The notes beneath the pieces are model-generated. The model made no database searches. It was not told the origin of the DNA and saw only the letters and a program-made list of their open reading frames with translations. From contig NZ_FLYE01000047.1 in NCBI RefSeq assembly GCF_900093605.1, positions 62,001 to 126,000 on the forward strand: a DNA stretch of 64,000 bases. The letters run 5' to 3'. A program made the position numbers and the translations under genes. This DNA comes from Candidatus Terasakiella magnetica. Lineage in GTDB: Bacteria > Pseudomonadota > Alphaproteobacteria > Rhodospirillales > Terasakiellaceae. This document shows, piece after piece, positions 16,878 through 27,559 of the stretch (position 1 is its first letter; each line of letters opens with the position of its first letter).

Positions 16878-18011
16878 TTAACCGACAAGCGGTTCAATCT
16901 TTCCGTTTAAGAAAATATGACTGCATCCCAGACGTTTGGCTTCTGCCGAAACATCAGATTCGTCTTGCAATCCGTTAACTGTGATATTGCCTTGTTGGCG
17001 CAATTTCGCGCTTTCTTGTGCATCAGTTCCAAAAGGAACAAATAATTTCTCAGGGGCCTGTGCTTTTGGCAAGGCCCGCATGAGGCTATCAATAAAGAGG
17101 GTAAAGCCAACTGCGGCTTCCCCAGAACCCGCCACATAACGCCCGCCACGGCCCAATTCACCGCGTGCGCCTTTGGCATAAAATGTATAGGTCACGCCTG
17201 TGTGATATTCATAGCCACGGTTTTCAACCGCATCAATTGTGATGTTAAGCTCAGGGCTTTGGCTTATTGCCAGCTCATACACACTGATGAGGGACTGGCA
17301 AAGCGATTGGGCTTTACCGTCGAGTTTTAAGCTTTTAAGCGTCTCAATGGCCTGTTTTGCCGGGCCTGCGCTATCAAGCAAAATGCTAAATAGATCTGCT
17401 GCCTTACCACCAAGGGCTTTGACACTTGCGGCATCTTTGCGATCAAGGGCTGTGCGCAATTGTGATTTTGTTTCATCATCAATATCAAGGCTTTCGCAAA
17501 TAGCAGGCACCAATGAAGGCAAGCCAAGATCGACACTTAAGTTTTTTGCCCCTGCATTTGTAAGTGCTTCAACAGCCAGCAAAATCACTTCACAATCACT
17601 GCTGTGTGCATCTGAACCAATAAGCTCAACACCAGCTTGACCGAATTGGCGCTCTGGGCGCAGTTGTGAGCCTTTAACGCGCAAAACCTGACCCGTATAG
17701 CTCAGTCGCAGCGGGCGTGGGGCATTGACAAGGCGTGTGCAGGCGATGCGTTCAACCTGAACCGTCATATCAGGGCGAATCCCAAGCATACGCTGTGAGG
17801 CAGGGTCCATCACACGGAAGGTCTGGGCTGAAATAGCCTCGCCACTGCCTTGAAGAAGGTTATCTTCAAATTCAATCATTGGGGGTTTGACACGGTCATA
17901 ACCCAAGGAGGCAAATGTACTCATAAGATGGTCTGCAACGGATGCTTCATATTGTGCATCGATCGGTAATACATCTTCTAGGCCCGTGGGCAATAATGCT
18001 CTGTCAGTCAT
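16878..18011 (-). CDS. hisZ: ATP phosphoribosyltransferase regulatory subunit
   Basis: HisZ is a histidyl-tRNA-synthetase-like protein without charging activity. It assembles with the short form of HisG to make an active, histidine-regulated first enzyme of histidine synthesis. The 377-residue protein shows synthetase-like motifs: FRVMDPASQRMLGIRPDMTVQVERI (motif 2 region), RLSYTGQVLRV, GRGGRY and a truncated C-terminus without an anticodon-binding domain. I start it at 18011 (MTDRALLPTGLEDVLP) because AGGGAT precedes it; 24 codons further upstream are open but unlike the family. It forms a unit with purA. No hisG is in the window. Confidence 0.88.
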   Translation of the reverse strand: MTDRALLPTGLEDVLPIDAQYEASVADHLMSTFASLGYDRVKPPMIEFEDNLLQGSGEAISAQTFRVMDPASQRMLGIRPDMTVQVERIACTRLVNAPRPLRLSYTGQVLRVKGSQLRPERQFGQAGVELIGSDAHSSDCEVILLAVEALTNAGAKNLSVDLGLPSLVPAICESLDIDDETKSQLRTALDRKDAASVKALGGKAADLFSILLDSAGPAKQAIETLKSLKLDGKAQSLCQSLISVYELAISQSPELNITIDAVENRGYEYHTGVTYTFYAKGARGELGRGGRYVAGSGEAAVGFTLFIDSLMRALPKAQAPEKLFVPFGTDAQESAKLRQQGNITVNGLQDESDVSAEAKRLGCSHIFLNGKIEPLVG

Positions 18012-18365
18012 ATCCCTGTCCGCGCTATCATCGCGAAAAATTTCCAAACGCGGCTTTCTAGCCGGAATCACCCAAAACGGCAACGCTTAAATGAAAAAAC
18101 TCATCATAAGCTTTTAAACTGTTCTGAGAAGAAGGAAGTACAAATTAATTGGGCTGCCGTTATATAAATAACGACAGCCCTTATTTTTATGGCCTCAACC
18201 TGTCAAACTTGCCTTTTCGGCTGGCCCCAATCTAGGGGGCTGTGATGGCATGGGTCAAGAAAAATAGTTGCTGCAGCGCAACAAACGTTGACTTTTGCGC
18301 AGGCTCGTTATTTCTTTCTATCAACTATCAAATGACTTTTTGAAATATAATTAAGTGAGTGCGCT
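18012..18365. other. 354-bp divergent intergenic region hisZ / quinone oxidoreductase
   Basis: No gene is visible. It holds the strong hairpin at 18151-18180, a GTTGC-TGCAGC-GCAAC inverted repeat (18267-18282) and a possible -35 (TTGACT at 18288-18293) without a convincing -10 before the oxidoreductase gene. An 8-codon frame (ATG at 18090) has no ribosome-binding site. Confidence 0.6.
18151..18189 (+). terminator. Orphan hairpin with T-rich tail
   Basis: GGGCTG-C-CGTTAT, loop ATAA, ATAACG-A-CAGCCC (18151-18180) forms 12 pairs with one mismatch. TTATTTTTA follows on the plus strand. No annotated plus-strand gene lies upstream, so it may end a small RNA or be a structured hisZ leader read on the minus strand. 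Confidence 0.45.
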
Positions 18366-19364
18366 ATGCCACAACAGACGATGAAATGTATTGAGATCAG
18401 CGAACCGGGCGCGCCTGAGGTCCTGCAAATGGCAGAACGCGCACGTCCTGAGCTGGCTGATGGTGAAGTTTTGATCAAGGTTGCGGCTGCTGGTGTGAAC
18501 CGTCCTGATGTTATTCAGCGAAAAGGGCTTTATCCGCCACCCCCAGGGGCTTCTGACCTGCTTGGCCTTGAAGTCGCGGGTGAAATTGTTGCGGTTTGTG
18601 GTGATGTTGCTGGCCTTAGTGTGGGTGATAAGGTCTGCGCGCTAACCAATGGCGGGGGATATGCACAATATTGTAATGTGCCCGCCCAGCAATGCCTTCC
18701 CATCCCGGCAGGTTTAAGCATGGAAGAAGCTGCGATTGTGCCGGAAACGTTTTTTACGGTCTGGTTTAACCTGTTTGTTCAAGGGGGCTTAAAAGAAGGT
18801 CAAAGCTTGCTTGTGCATGGTGGTTCCAGTGGAATCGGCACAACGGCAATTCAGGTCGCTACCGTATTGGGGGCAAAAGTCTATACGACAGCAGGTTCTG
18901 AAGAAAAATGTGAGGCATGTCGCAAACTGGGTGCGGTGATGGCGATTAATTATAAAGAGGCTGATTTTGTTGATGTGATCAAAGAAGCAACAGGTGGAAA
19001 AGGCGTGAATATGATTCTTGATATGGTCGGTGGAGACTATATTGCGCGCAATATCCGCTGTTTGGCCAGAAAAGGCCGTTTGATCAACATTGCTTATCTA
19101 CAAGGCTCAAAAGCCGAAGTTAATTTCATGAGCGTGATGATGAAACAGCTTCAAATCACAGGCTCTACATTGCGCCAGCAGCCCCTCGCAGTAAAAGCAC
19201 AAATCGCTGAAGAACTGCAGGAAACAGTCTGGCCTTTGCTTGAAAAAGGGGCTGTGAAACCTGTGTTGCACAGTAGTTTTGAAATGGATCAGGCCAAAGA
19301 ATCCCATGAGTTGATGGAAAGCTCTCAACATATCGGAAAAATCGTGCTCAAAGTAGAAAGTTGA
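18366..19364 (+). CDS. NAD(P)H quinone oxidoreductase, PIG3/zinc-independent MDR family
   Basis: A 332-residue medium-chain dehydrogenase/reductase. The GroES-like N-terminal half has AAGVNRPDVIQRKGLYPPPPGASDLLGLEVAGE, the signature of the PIG3-type quinone reductases. The Rossmann half has the nucleotide loop VHGGSSGIGTTAIQ (near 157) and lacks the zinc ligands of alcohol dehydrogenases. It would reduce quinones or enones with NAD(P)H in the cytoplasm. It stands alone: a divergent gap lies upstream, and trcR with its own promoter lies 116 bp downstream. The physiological substrate cannot be told from sequence. Confidence 0.88.
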   Translation: MPQQTMKCIEISEPGAPEVLQMAERARPELADGEVLIKVAAAGVNRPDVIQRKGLYPPPPGASDLLGLEVAGEIVAVCGDVAGLSVGDKVCALTNGGGYAQYCNVPAQQCLPIPAGLSMEEAAIVPETFFTVWFNLFVQGGLKEGQSLLVHGGSSGIGTTAIQVATVLGAKVYTTAGSEEKCEACRKLGAVMAINYKEADFVDVIKEATGGKGVNMILDMVGGDYIARNIRCLARKGRLINIAYLQGSKAEVNFMSVMMKQLQITGSTLRQQPLAVKAQIAEELQETVWPLLEKGAVKPVLHSSFEMDQAKESHELMESSQHIGKIVLKVES

Positions 19365-19384
19365 TCTCTCTTCATGGAAGAGGT

Positions 19385-19412
19385 TTGACCTGAGCGAAAA
19401 GTCGATTATATA
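19385..19412 (+). promoter_or_regulatory. Candidate trcR promoter
   Basis: TTGACC (19385-19390), 16 bp, TATATA (19407-19412). The -10 lies inside the left arm of the 13-bp inverted repeat at 19401-19452. A perfect TATAAT also occurs at 19443-19448 in the right arm, but with a poor -35. Confidence 0.5.
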
Positions 19413-19452
19413 GTAGGGCAAATATCATTTTGGTCGATTCTATATAATCGAC
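19401..19452. repeat. 13-bp perfect inverted repeat overlapping the trcR promoter
   Basis: GTCGATTATATAG (19401-19413) is repeated in inverted form as CTATATAATCGAC (19440-19452), 26 bases apart. A third half-site, GTCGATT at 19433-19439, makes a shorter palindrome with AATCGAC (19446-19452). The layout suggests a dimeric or tetrameric regulator covering the promoter; an RNA stem is the alternative. Confidence 0.6.
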
Positions 19453-19480
19453 ATCTTAAAGTAAGAAAAGGATCAACGAG

Positions 19481-20077
19481 ATGGCGCTGCCTCTTATGCC
19501 CAAGGCGACGGCCGTTTGGCTTGTCGAAAACACGGCTCTCAGCTTTATTCAAATCGCTGACTTCTGTGGTTTGCACGAGTTGGAAATTCAGGCAATTGCC
19601 GATGGCGATGTTGGTATGGGAATGCAGGGTCTTGACCCGCTTGCCAATGGTCAGCTTACACAAGCTGAACTAGACCGTTGTGCCGCTGACCCAGCTTCAC
19701 GCTTGAAACTTGCTAAATCAACCAACCCGATGCCTAAGGCACGAGGTAAAGGTGCACGTTACACGCCTGTATCAAAACGCCAAGACCGTCCAGACGGTAT
19801 TGCATGGTTGTTGAAAAACCACCCTGAATTACAGCCTGTGCAAATTGCAAAACTGTTGGGAACTACAAAACCGACAATTAAGGCGATTGATGATAAGACG
19901 CACTGGAATTCAACCAATATCACACCGCGCAACCCTGTAACATTGGGTCTATGTACGGAAGCTGATCTTGAAAAGCTGGTGATCATTGCACGCGCACGTG
20001 CGGCCAAGCTTGGTAAAGCTGAAGAAAAAGCAGAAAGCAAAGTGCAGGAAAGCACTGAGGCATCTTCTAAAGAATAA
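19481..20077 (+). CDS. trcR: DUF1013 cell-cycle transcription regulator TrcR
   Basis: A 198-residue protein of the DUF1013 family. In Caulobacter the family member TrcR associates with RNA polymerase and influences cell-cycle transcription. The N-terminal MPKATAVWLVENTALSFIQIADFCGLHELEIQAIADG and the central GIAWLLKNHPELQPVQIAKLLGTTKPTIKAI are two copies of a helix-turn-helix-like unit, characteristic of the family. The C-terminus is a charged Glu/Lys tail (from about 175). The ribosome-binding site is AAAGGATCAACGAG. The promoter region carries a long inverted repeat, and a strong terminator follows, so it is a monocistronic gene. Confidence 0.88.
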   Translation: MALPLMPKATAVWLVENTALSFIQIADFCGLHELEIQAIADGDVGMGMQGLDPLANGQLTQAELDRCAADPASRLKLAKSTNPMPKARGKGARYTPVSKRQDRPDGIAWLLKNHPELQPVQIAKLLGTTKPTIKAIDDKTHWNSTNITPRNPVTLGLCTEADLEKLVIIARARAAKLGKAEEKAESKVQESTEASSKE

Positions 20078-20100
20078 GCCTTTTCTTTACGCCTAAGAAT

Positions 20101-20142
20101 AAAAAGAACCCTCTCACCATTTTGGTCAGAGGGTTCTTTTTT
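20101..20142. terminator. Terminator between trcR and the response regulator
   Basis: AAAAAGAACCCTCT (20101-20114) pairs with AGAGGGTTCTTTTT (20128-20141), with a T-run. The stem serves both convergent genes. Confidence 0.9.
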
Positions 20143-20172
20143 GTCTCTATGTCTCTTTGAAAAAAGACGCTT

Positions 20173-20835
20173 TTAAGTCTGCCAGCCGTTTTGAAGGGCA
20201 ATGCGCACTGCTTGTGCACGGTTGGCTGCTTCCATCTTGCGATAGATGTTGCGCAGATGGACCTTAACGGTGATTTCCTGAAGGCCAAGCTTGCGCGCAA
20301 TTTCCTTGTTTGTATTACCTTCGATCAAATGACCGAGGATTTCTTTTTCACGATCACTCAGACGAGACAGCGGGCCATCTTTTGGCGCTGCATTATTTGC
20401 GCTGCGACCAATGGGGCTATCGTCATTGTCTTCTGGTGTATCTTGAAAGGCAGCGGACGGAATATATTTTTCACCGGACAATACAAGGCGCAATGCATTG
20501 ACCATGGCAGACCCGCTGATGGTTTTAGGCACATAACCCGCTGCACCGCGCTCAACAGCTTCAAGCACATCATGGCGGTTAAAATGGCCTGACAGGATAA
20601 CAACGGGGGTATCAGTGTGTGTGTCACACATTTTAATCAACCCATCAAAGCCGTTCATACCCGGCATTTTCAGGTCCATGAGAATAAGGTCTAATCCAGT
20701 TGTTTTGTCAGCAAGCGCATAGGCTTCGTCAAAAGATGCAGCCTCAACAATCGTAACGTTTGGATCGAGTTCTTCCATAAAAGGCCTTAGACCTTCGCGT
20801 ACAAGATTGTGATCATCTGCAATAAGGATTTTCAT
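20173..20835 (-). CDS. NarL/FixJ-type response regulator
   Basis: A 220-residue response regulator. The receiver domain (1-120) has ADDHN at the start, the phospho-accepting Asp in LDLILMDLKMPGMNG (about residue 55) and the conserved Lys in YVPKTISG. The C-terminal LuxR-type helix-turn-helix (about 155-215) reads LSDREKEILGHLIEGNTNKEIARKLGLQEITVKVHLRNIYRKM. It is transcribed in the same direction as, and 57 bp after, the large hybrid histidine kinase at 20893, which is therefore its likely partner. Regulated genes cannot be identified here. Confidence 0.93.
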   Translation of the reverse strand: MKILIADDHNLVREGLRPFMEELDPNVTIVEAASFDEAYALADKTTGLDLILMDLKMPGMNGFDGLIKMCDTHTDTPVVILSGHFNRHDVLEAVERGAAGYVPKTISGSAMVNALRLVLSGEKYIPSAAFQDTPEDNDDSPIGRSANNAAPKDGPLSRLSDREKEILGHLIEGNTNKEIARKLGLQEITVKVHLRNIYRKMEAANRAQAVRIALQNGWQT

Positions 20836-20892
20836 TTATTTTTATTCCACTTTTTAAATTTGCGCATATCATATGTTAATGACGCGCGATTC

Positions 20893-23800
20893 TCAATCAC
20901 CAAAAGTAGAAATCTTATCTTTTCCAATAGATTGAGCTGCTTTTTCTACTTGTGATGATAATTCAGACAGGCTAACAGGCTTTTTAAGGATACTAAAGGC
21001 AAGCCTATTTAGGTCTTCTTGGCTGATATCTTCCATTCCGGTATGGCCCGTTACAACGATGATGGGGATATCAGGGTTGCGTTCCTTGAGGTTTTTGATC
21101 AACACATAGCCATCCATTTTAGGCATTCGCATATCCGTTACGACAACATCGACAGGGTCAAGGTCATAAAGCTCAAGTGCTTCTTCACCATTACTCGCGA
21201 TATTGACTTGGAGGCCGTGGGAATAGAGATATTCCATCATGGCTTCTGCCGCATAAATTTCATCATCAACAACAAGTACGCTGGCACCATCTACATCAAA
21301 CTCAAGGTCTTCGTCCGGTGTATTGTCTTCATCATAAGTCTGTGCAATCTCAAGAGGGGAAGCATTTTCGACCTGTTGTTCGTCTTTTTCTTGAGGGGTA
21401 AAACAAGGTAGGTTGATATCAAACCTGGCACCTTTGTGAATGTTGCGCGCCCTGATAATGCCGCCCATGGCTGCAATAATGCCGTAGCTAACAGAAAGGC
21501 CCAAGCCTGTTCCTTTGCCGACTTCTTTTGTGGTGAAGAAGGGGTCAAATAATTTTGCCAAAGCTTCTTCAGGGATGCCGCCACCATTATCAGTCACGGC
21601 GATATTAATCTCATGATCGGCTTGATCATAAATCATCAGCACTGAAATTATTTTTTCTGCAATTTCATCGTCACCTAAATTCTGATGGCGTTGGTTGATG
21701 GCATCGCGTGCATTGTTGATTAGGTTTAGAATAACCTGTTCAAGCTGAATGGGGCGGCCTTTAAGCATACCATAATGCGCGGGGTAGCGCACCTCAAGCT
21801 GAATACCTTCTGCTAAAAACTGTGCTTCGACCATATCCACGGATTGACTGATTACCAGTGTGGGGTCAAAGGTTTCTACGCTGCCTGTATCTTTGCGGCT
21901 AAAGACCCGCATATGGTCGATAATATCGGCCATACGGCCACTTTGCATGCTGATAAGATCAAACTGTTTTTGAATTTCTTCTTCAGTGATTTTATTTTTG
22001 CTCATTTTGAGCAAACTGCCTTCAGCCGCAAAGCGCATGATATTTAAAGGCTGGCTTAATTCGTGTGTAATACCTGCTGCCATTTCTCCAAGGGTGGCAA
22101 GCTTGGAGGTTTGGGCAAGATGCTCATTCACCCGATTTCTTTCTGTCACATCACGAATAATCAGCAAGCGTGTGGTTAAGCCAGCGTAGGAAACCGGGCG
22201 TGAGGTGATATCTGCTTCGAAGATCGTTTGATCGGTTTTTCGAAGTTTGATTGAGTTTAGATATTCTGTTGGGTCTTCAGACTTAAAATCAGGGGCATGG
22301 GCAAAGATGGGCTTATCTTCGACGATGAAATCAAGGAACGGTCTGTTGAGGATTTCTACGCGGTTTTTCGTCACAAACAGGGCATGGCCTTCAGGGTTTG
22401 AAAAGACGATTTTGTTGTTTTCATCCAAAACCAAAATGGCATCAGGTGACATATCAACAAGGCTTCTGTAGCGTCCTTCACTTTCACGCAATGCTTCTTC
22501 TGCAATCAGGCGGCTATGTTCACTCCTCAAGCTGGAGAGCCCATAGCCCACATCATTGGAAATTTCTCTTAACAGGTTGATATGGCGTTGTTTGAATTTG
22601 CTTCTTTCTTTGGTTGCCACATTGAGGAAACCGGCAATTTTTGTGTCGATCCAGATGGGGAAAATACCGGCGCATTTAATCTCGCTTTGTATGAAGCTGT
22701 CTTTAAAATCTGGAAAGGCCTGTTGCAGCAGGGTCTCGTTCATTTCCATGAACTCCTGCTTGATAAAGGCTTGTTTCAATGTGCTGGAAGGGCGGTGATC
22801 GACCAAGGAGATATCGAGCCCGCGCTGCATGTTGATTTTCAAAAATTCCGGCAATTGACCGGGGGAATTGAAAAGGGAAATCCAAGCGATATCAAACGGT
22901 GGTGTCTCGGTGATGATGCGGCAGATTTCAGAGAGGATAAAACTTTCATTGCGGGCATGGAAAAGTACGTTGCTGCATTTGGTCAGTACTTCAGAATAGA
23001 GTTTGTTCTGGATGAGCTCTTTTTCACGGGCTTTGATATTGGTGATATCTGTGTAAATTCCAACGATCCCGCCTTCTGAGGTCGCATGCTCATGAACAAG
23101 AAGGTGCTTGCCATTGCTGAGTTCAATCTCACTGCTCGTACAGCTTTTATGTTGGGCGACAATCACACTACAAAAAGCATCTGTTAATGGCTTTGGATAT
23201 TTAACCGCATTTTCTCTCTCACATATTTTGATCAGCTCCAGATAGGTGAAAGACCTGTTGGCATAAGGGGCAATAACCGGGAACATTTCTAAAATAGTTT
23301 TATTCCACATGACCAGACGGTCATCCGCATCCCACATTAAAAAGCCGTTGGGCAGCGCGTTGATGCCTTCTTCAAAGCGGGTTTTATATGTTTTGGTTTC
23401 CGTAATATCCGTGCCTGTGCCGCGATAGCCGCGAAAGGCACCATTTTCATCAAAATAGGGCTTGCCGTTAATGGTGACGCAAAGATCGCGACCATTGACC
23501 TCAGTTGAATATTGAAAATCACGAAAGGGGCGGTGGTTTTGCAGGTCATCCCAGTGGTTGACCCATTTTGCACTCATGGCCGCATCTTCAGCAAAGATGT
23601 TGCGTGTTTTACCTAGTAATTTTTGCTGTGGAAGACCTGTTTGAGAGGTAAATTGTTCTGAAAAATAGCTGAAACGATGTTCTTCATCGGTTTCCCAGTA
23701 CCAGTCAGAGCTGGCATCAACAAGGTCGCGGAAACGTTTTTCGGTACCTTGCAGGGCTTTTTTTGTAATCTGTAAATCGTGTGTAGATAAATAAAAGGCG

Positions 23801-24498
23801 ATCAAATCCGCAATAGAACTCGCAAATTGTTTGTCGCTGTCATTCCATTTACGCAGGCGCCGCCGTGTATTGACCTGCAAGGTACCATGAGCTTGTTTAC
23901 CAACACCGACCGTTGCAATCAAAATAGATTTTGGCTGGGTCCCTTCAGGCATAGACTCCATAAGGTCAAGGCAGCGCATGTCGTTGCGCGCATCAGAAAA
24001 ACTAATGGTACGTTCCCCGCGCAAAGTGCCAAAGATGCCGGGGTGGCGATCTTTTGACATTCTCATGTTGATTTGAAGCTTATTGCTGCGGGCATCAAAG
24101 AAATATTTAACTTTTAAAGCGGTTTGATTGTTTTCAAAGACCCAGAAACTGACTTGTGAGGCATCAATTGTTTTTGCGGTTTCACGCAAAAGCCATTCAA
24201 CGGCCTGCTTGGGTGTTGCCTCCTGATCGGGGCGCAAGAAAAGAGTGAAGCCTTGAGAAATACGTTCAATGGCTGCCAGATAGCGGCTTGAATGGGGGCT
24301 ATCTTCAATCTCATGGCGCTTTTCTCTAAAAAAGAAAATACCTGCCGCAAGACCAAGAATGGCAAAGACGAGGGAAATAAGAGCGTTTTCGACAAAAATA
24401 AAAGCCGCGTGGGGTTCAGCCCAAGCTGGTGATGAAAAAAGTAAAAAGCAGATTGAAAAAAAGATCAATTGCTTGGCGTTTGCGAGCTTTGTCGGCAT
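20893..24498 (-). CDS. Large membrane hybrid sensor histidine kinase (GAF-PAS-PAS-GAF-PAS-HK-REC)
   Basis: A 1201-residue hybrid kinase. A signal-peptide-like segment (to about residue 27, SSPAWA) and a transmembrane helix (about 35-57) precede the cytoplasmic part. Reading in order: GAF-like (75-245), PAS (255-375, [31 protein letters not shown]), PAS (380-495), GAF-like (505-655) and PAS (665-790). The phospho-accepting histidine lies in [15 protein letters not shown], followed by an ATPase domain ([31 protein letters not shown]). A C-terminal receiver (about 1090-1190) has [13 protein letters not shown] and ILKKPVS. Several cytosolic sensor modules suggest internal or diffusible signals. 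The NarL-type regulator follows directly. Confidence 0.92.
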   Translation of the reverse strand: MPTKLANAKQLIFFSICFLLFSSPAWAEPHAAFIFVENALISLVFAILGLAAGIFFFREKRHEIEDSPHSSRYLAAIERISQGFTLFLRPDQEATPKQAVEWLLRETAKTIDASQVSFWVFENNQTALKVKYFFDARSNKLQINMRMSKDRHPGIFGTLRGERTISFSDARNDMRCLDLMESMPEGTQPKSILIATVGVGKQAHGTLQVNTRRRLRKWNDSDKQFASSIADLIAFYLSTHDLQITKKALQGTEKRFRDLVDASSDWYWETDEEHRFSYFSEQFTSQTGLPQQKLLGKTRNIFAEDAAMSAKWVNHWDDLQNHRPFRDFQYSTEVNGRDLCVTINGKPYFDENGAFRGYRGTGTDITETKTYKTRFEEGINALPNGFLMWDADDRLVMWNKTILEMFPVIAPYANRSFTYLELIKICERENAVKYPKPLTDAFCSVIVAQHKSCTSSEIELSNGKHLLVHEHATSEGGIVGIYTDITNIKAREKELIQNKLYSEVLTKCSNVLFHARNESFILSEICRIITETPPFDIAWISLFNSPGQLPEFLKINMQRGLDISLVDHRPSSTLKQAFIKQEFMEMNETLLQQAFPDFKDSFIQSEIKCAGIFPIWIDTKIAGFLNVATKERSKFKQRHINLLREISNDVGYGLSSLRSEHSRLIAEEALRESEGRYRSLVDMSPDAILVLDENNKIVFSNPEGHALFVTKNRVEILNRPFLDFIVEDKPIFAHAPDFKSEDPTEYLNSIKLRKTDQTIFEADITSRPVSYAGLTTRLLIIRDVTERNRVNEHLAQTSKLATLGEMAAGITHELSQPLNIMRFAAEGSLLKMSKNKITEEEIQKQFDLISMQSGRMADIIDHMRVFSRKDTGSVETFDPTLVISQSVDMVEAQFLAEGIQLEVRYPAHYGMLKGRPIQLEQVILNLINNARDAINQRHQNLGDDEIAEKIISVLMIYDQADHEINIAVTDNGGGIPEEALAKLFDPFFTTKEVGKGTGLGLSVSYGIIAAMGGIIRARNIHKGARFDINLPCFTPQEKDEQQVENASPLEIAQTYDEDNTPDEDLEFDVDGASVLVVDDEIYAAEAMMEYLYSHGLQVNIASNGEEALELYDLDPVDVVVTDMRMPKMDGYVLIKNLKERNPDIPIIVVTGHTGMEDISQEDLNRLAFSILKKPVSLSELSSQVEKAAQSIGKDKISTFGD

Positions 24499-24613
24499 CT
24501 TGTCATTTCATTTATATTGATCTGATTTCGATACTCTATCGCATCTGTTTGATCAGGCAAAGGCCGCAAGATGAAAAAGGAACGTTTTTATTGTTAAAAT
24601 CGTCATAGTTTTG

Positions 24614-24642
24614 TTGTTGTTGAATTTGAAAATTGCTATACC
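24614..24642 (+). promoter_or_regulatory. Candidate gyrA promoter
   Basis: TTGTTG (24614-24619), 17 bp, TATACC (24637-24642), about 95 bp before gyrA in the 237-bp divergent gap. Moderate match only; nothing else recognisable in the gap. Confidence 0.3.
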
Positions 24643-24735
24643 TTTTTACCAAATAAAAAGAAGTGTCTTATCCTTTTGAAAAGAGGACTAAAAAACACGA
24701 CTTTTTAAGAAGTAATAACAGATTGGGTTACTCAG

Positions 24736-27513
24736 TTGACGAGCGACAACGAACAGACACCTTCGGGCATGGATATTGCCCCGGTTTCCATTGAAGATGA
24801 AATGCGCAGCAGCTACCTAGATTACGCCATGAGTGTAATCGTCTCACGGGCGCTGCCAGATGTACGTGACGGGTTAAAACCTGTTCACCGTCGTATTCTC
24901 TATGCGATGAAGGAAAGCGGGTACGATTATAATAAACCGTACCGTAAGTCAGCCCGTATCGTCGGGGATGTGATGGGTAAATATCACCCGCACGGCGATA
25001 GCGCGATTTATGATGCCATGGTTCGTATGGCGCAAAATTTCTCCATGCGTTTGCCGTTGATTGACGGGCAGGGGAACTTTGGTTCCATGGATGGTGATCC
25101 ACCTGCAGCCATGCGTTATACCGAAGCACGTATGGATAAATCAGCCCATAACCTGATTGCTGATATCGACAAAGAAACAGTTGATTTTAAAGCAAACTAC
25201 GATGATACCACGCTGGAACCATCGGTTCTGCCTGCACAATATCCAAACCTGTTGGTTAATGGTGCTGGTGGTATTGCGGTGGGTATGGCAACCAATATCC
25301 CGCCCCATAACCTTGGGGAATTGATCGATGCCTGTTGTGCCCTGATTGATGATTCTAACCTGAGCGTTGATGATCTGATCAATGATTATGTGTTTGGACC
25401 AGATTTCCCAACAGGTGGGATTATCCTTGGTCAAACTGGTTTGCGCTCCGCCTTCCACACCGGGCGTGGCTCTGTTGTGATGCGTGGGCGCACAAATATT
25501 GAAGAAATCCGCAAAGACCGCATGGCGATCATTATTACGGAAATCCCTTATCAGGTGAATAAGGCCCGTATGATTGAAAATATGGCCGGTCTGGTGCGTG
25601 ACAAAAAGATTGAAGGCATTGGCGATCTGCGTGACGAATCTGATCGTCAAGGTGTTCGCGTTGTTGTGGAAATCAAAAAGGGCCACCAGCCTGAAATCGT
25701 TTTGAACCAGCTTTTCAAATTTACACCGCTGCAAACAAGCTTTGGTGTGAATATGCTGGCGCTCAACAAAGGCCGTCCAGAATTGATGAACCTGAAGCAA
25801 ATCCTTCAGGCCTTCATTGAATTCCGTGAAGAAGTGATTACACGGCGCACAATCTTTGAACTTGGTAAAGCGCGCGACAAAGCCCATGTGTTGGCTGGTC
25901 TTGCGGTTGCGGTTGAAAATATTGATGAAGTGATCGAATTGATCCGTGCAGCACCTGATCCACAAACGGCGCGTAGCCAGTTGATGGAACGTAAATGGCG
26001 CGCTGGTCAGGTTGAACCGCTTATTGAATTGCTCGATGAGCCGGACCGTCAGGTTGTTGAAGGCATGTATCAGCTTTCAGAAACTCAAGCCAAATCGATT
26101 CTTGAGCTGCGTCTGCACCGCTTAACAGGGCTTGAGCGTGAAAAAATCGCCGGTGATCTGCGTGAATTGGGTGTAGAGATTGAAGAATATCTCTCCATCC
26201 TGCGTTCACGTGAAAAACTGATGACCTTGATGCGCAACGAACTTGTTGATATGCGCACCCAGTTTGCCACACCGCGCCGTTCTGAAATTCAAGAAGCTGA
26301 ATTTGAACATGATATTGAAGATTTGATCCAACGCGAAGATATGGTCGTGACGGTCACAAGCTCTGGCTACATCAAACGTGTGCCGCTTGATACCTACCGT
26401 GCACAACGTCGCGGTGGTAAAGGTCGCTCGGGCATGAGTACCAAAGACGAAGATATTGTTGAAAATGTCTTTGTTGCCAATACTCATACACCACTGTTGT
26501 TCTTCTCTTCCAACGGTATGGTTTATAAGATGAAAGTCTACCGCCTGCCGCTTGGGACACCGCAATCCAAAGGTAAGGCAATGGTCAATCTGTTGCCATT
26601 GGATGAAGGTGAGAATATCTCAACCGTGATGGAATTGCCGGAAGACGAGTCTGAAGCTAAGGATATGCACATCATGTTCTCCACCGCCTCAGGTGGGGTG
26701 CGTCGTAACCTGTTGTCTGATTTCACCAACGTGAAGGCAAACGGTAAGATCGCCATGAAGCTTGATGATGGTGATTCTATGGTGGCTGTGTCGATTTGTA
26801 CGCCGGATGATCATGTCTTCTTAACTACTCATAACGGTCAATGTATTCGTTTCTCTGTTGAAGATGTCCGTGTCTTTGCCGGGCGTAATTCAACAGGTGT
26901 GCGTGGTATTCGTCTGGCTGATGAAGACCGTGTCATTTCTATGTCGATCCTTAACGGTGGCAAATGGACAGCCGATGAGCGCGATGCTTATCTTCGTTAT
27001 GCCAATGCCAAACGCCGTGGTGATGAAGACGTGGTTGCTGAAGGTCTAAGCGAAGAACAAGTCGCTGAGATGGAAGCTTCTGAAGAGTTCCTGCTTTCTG
27101 TAACGGAAAGTGGTTATGGTAAGCGTTCTTCTTCCTTTGAATATCGCACCACAGGGCGTGGCGGTAAGGGGATTGCCAATATCGAAACGTCTGAGCGTAA
27201 CGGTAATGTGGCGGCTTCCTTCCCGGTTGAAGAAGAAGACGAGATCATCATGGTCACCGATGGCGGGCAATTGATCCGCACAGGTGTGGGCCAGATCCGT
27301 ATTGCAGGGCGCAAGACACAAGGTGTGACGCTTTTCCGTGTTGCTGAGGGTGAAAGCGTTGTTTCTGTGAGCTGTTTCCGTGATATGGGCGATGATGGCG
27401 AAGAGATTTCTGAAGAGGGCGAAGAGTCTCCTTCAGGTGAGGAAGAAAATCAACAACAGGCAGACCAATCTGCCGACCAACAGGAAGGCGAAAGTGAGGG
27501 TGCAGAGGGTTAA
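24736..27513 (+). CDS. gyrA: DNA gyrase subunit A
   Basis: GyrA cuts and rejoins DNA in the gyrase A2B2 complex that introduces negative supercoils. The 925-residue protein has the active-site Tyr128 in [10 protein letters not shown], and the quinolone-determining segment [10 protein letters not shown] keeps Ser89 and Asp93 (E. coli Ser83/Asp87 equivalents). The GyrA box QRRGGKG opens the C-terminal pinwheel. The pinwheel contains an extra charged stretch (about residues 740-785, from [13 protein letters not shown]), as in many alphaproteobacteria, and the protein ends in a very acidic Glu/Gln tail. I use the TTG at 24736; the alternative is ATG at 24769 ([12 protein letters not shown]). Neither has a clear ribosome-binding site. 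Confidence 0.95.
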   Translation: MTSDNEQTPSGMDIAPVSIEDEMRSSYLDYAMSVIVSRALPDVRDGLKPVHRRILYAMKESGYDYNKPYRKSARIVGDVMGKYHPHGDSAIYDAMVRMAQNFSMRLPLIDGQGNFGSMDGDPPAAMRYTEARMDKSAHNLIADIDKETVDFKANYDDTTLEPSVLPAQYPNLLVNGAGGIAVGMATNIPPHNLGELIDACCALIDDSNLSVDDLINDYVFGPDFPTGGIILGQTGLRSAFHTGRGSVVMRGRTNIEEIRKDRMAIIITEIPYQVNKARMIENMAGLVRDKKIEGIGDLRDESDRQGVRVVVEIKKGHQPEIVLNQLFKFTPLQTSFGVNMLALNKGRPELMNLKQILQAFIEFREEVITRRTIFELGKARDKAHVLAGLAVAVENIDEVIELIRAAPDPQTARSQLMERKWRAGQVEPLIELLDEPDRQVVEGMYQLSETQAKSILELRLHRLTGLEREKIAGDLRELGVEIEEYLSILRSREKLMTLMRNELVDMRTQFATPRRSEIQEAEFEHDIEDLIQREDMVVTVTSSGYIKRVPLDTYRAQRRGGKGRSGMSTKDEDIVENVFVANTHTPLLFFSSNGMVYKMKVYRLPLGTPQSKGKAMVNLLPLDEGENISTVMELPEDESEAKDMHIMFSTASGGVRRNLLSDFTNVKANGKIAMKLDDGDSMVAVSICTPDDHVFLTTHNGQCIRFSVEDVRVFAGRNSTGVRGIRLADEDRVISMSILNGGKWTADERDAYLRYANAKRRGDEDVVAEGLSEEQVAEMEASEEFLLSVTESGYGKRSSSFEYRTTGRGGKGIANIETSERNGNVAASFPVEEEDEIIMVTDGGQLIRTGVGQIRIAGRKTQGVTLFRVAEGESVVSVSCFRDMGDDGEEISEEGEESPSGEEENQQQADQSADQQEGESEGAEG

Positions 27514-27559
27514 GCTTCTGCACATTCTGTCTTACTGCTTTTGATGGAGTTCATGTGTC

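Noticed and set aside
18012-18083. Longer hisZ start
   Set aside because: The 24 extra codons do not resemble HisZ, and AGGGAT lies properly before 18011.
25141-25965. 274-codon minus-strand frame inside gyrA
   Set aside because: Shadow of gyrA on the opposite strand, without start signals.
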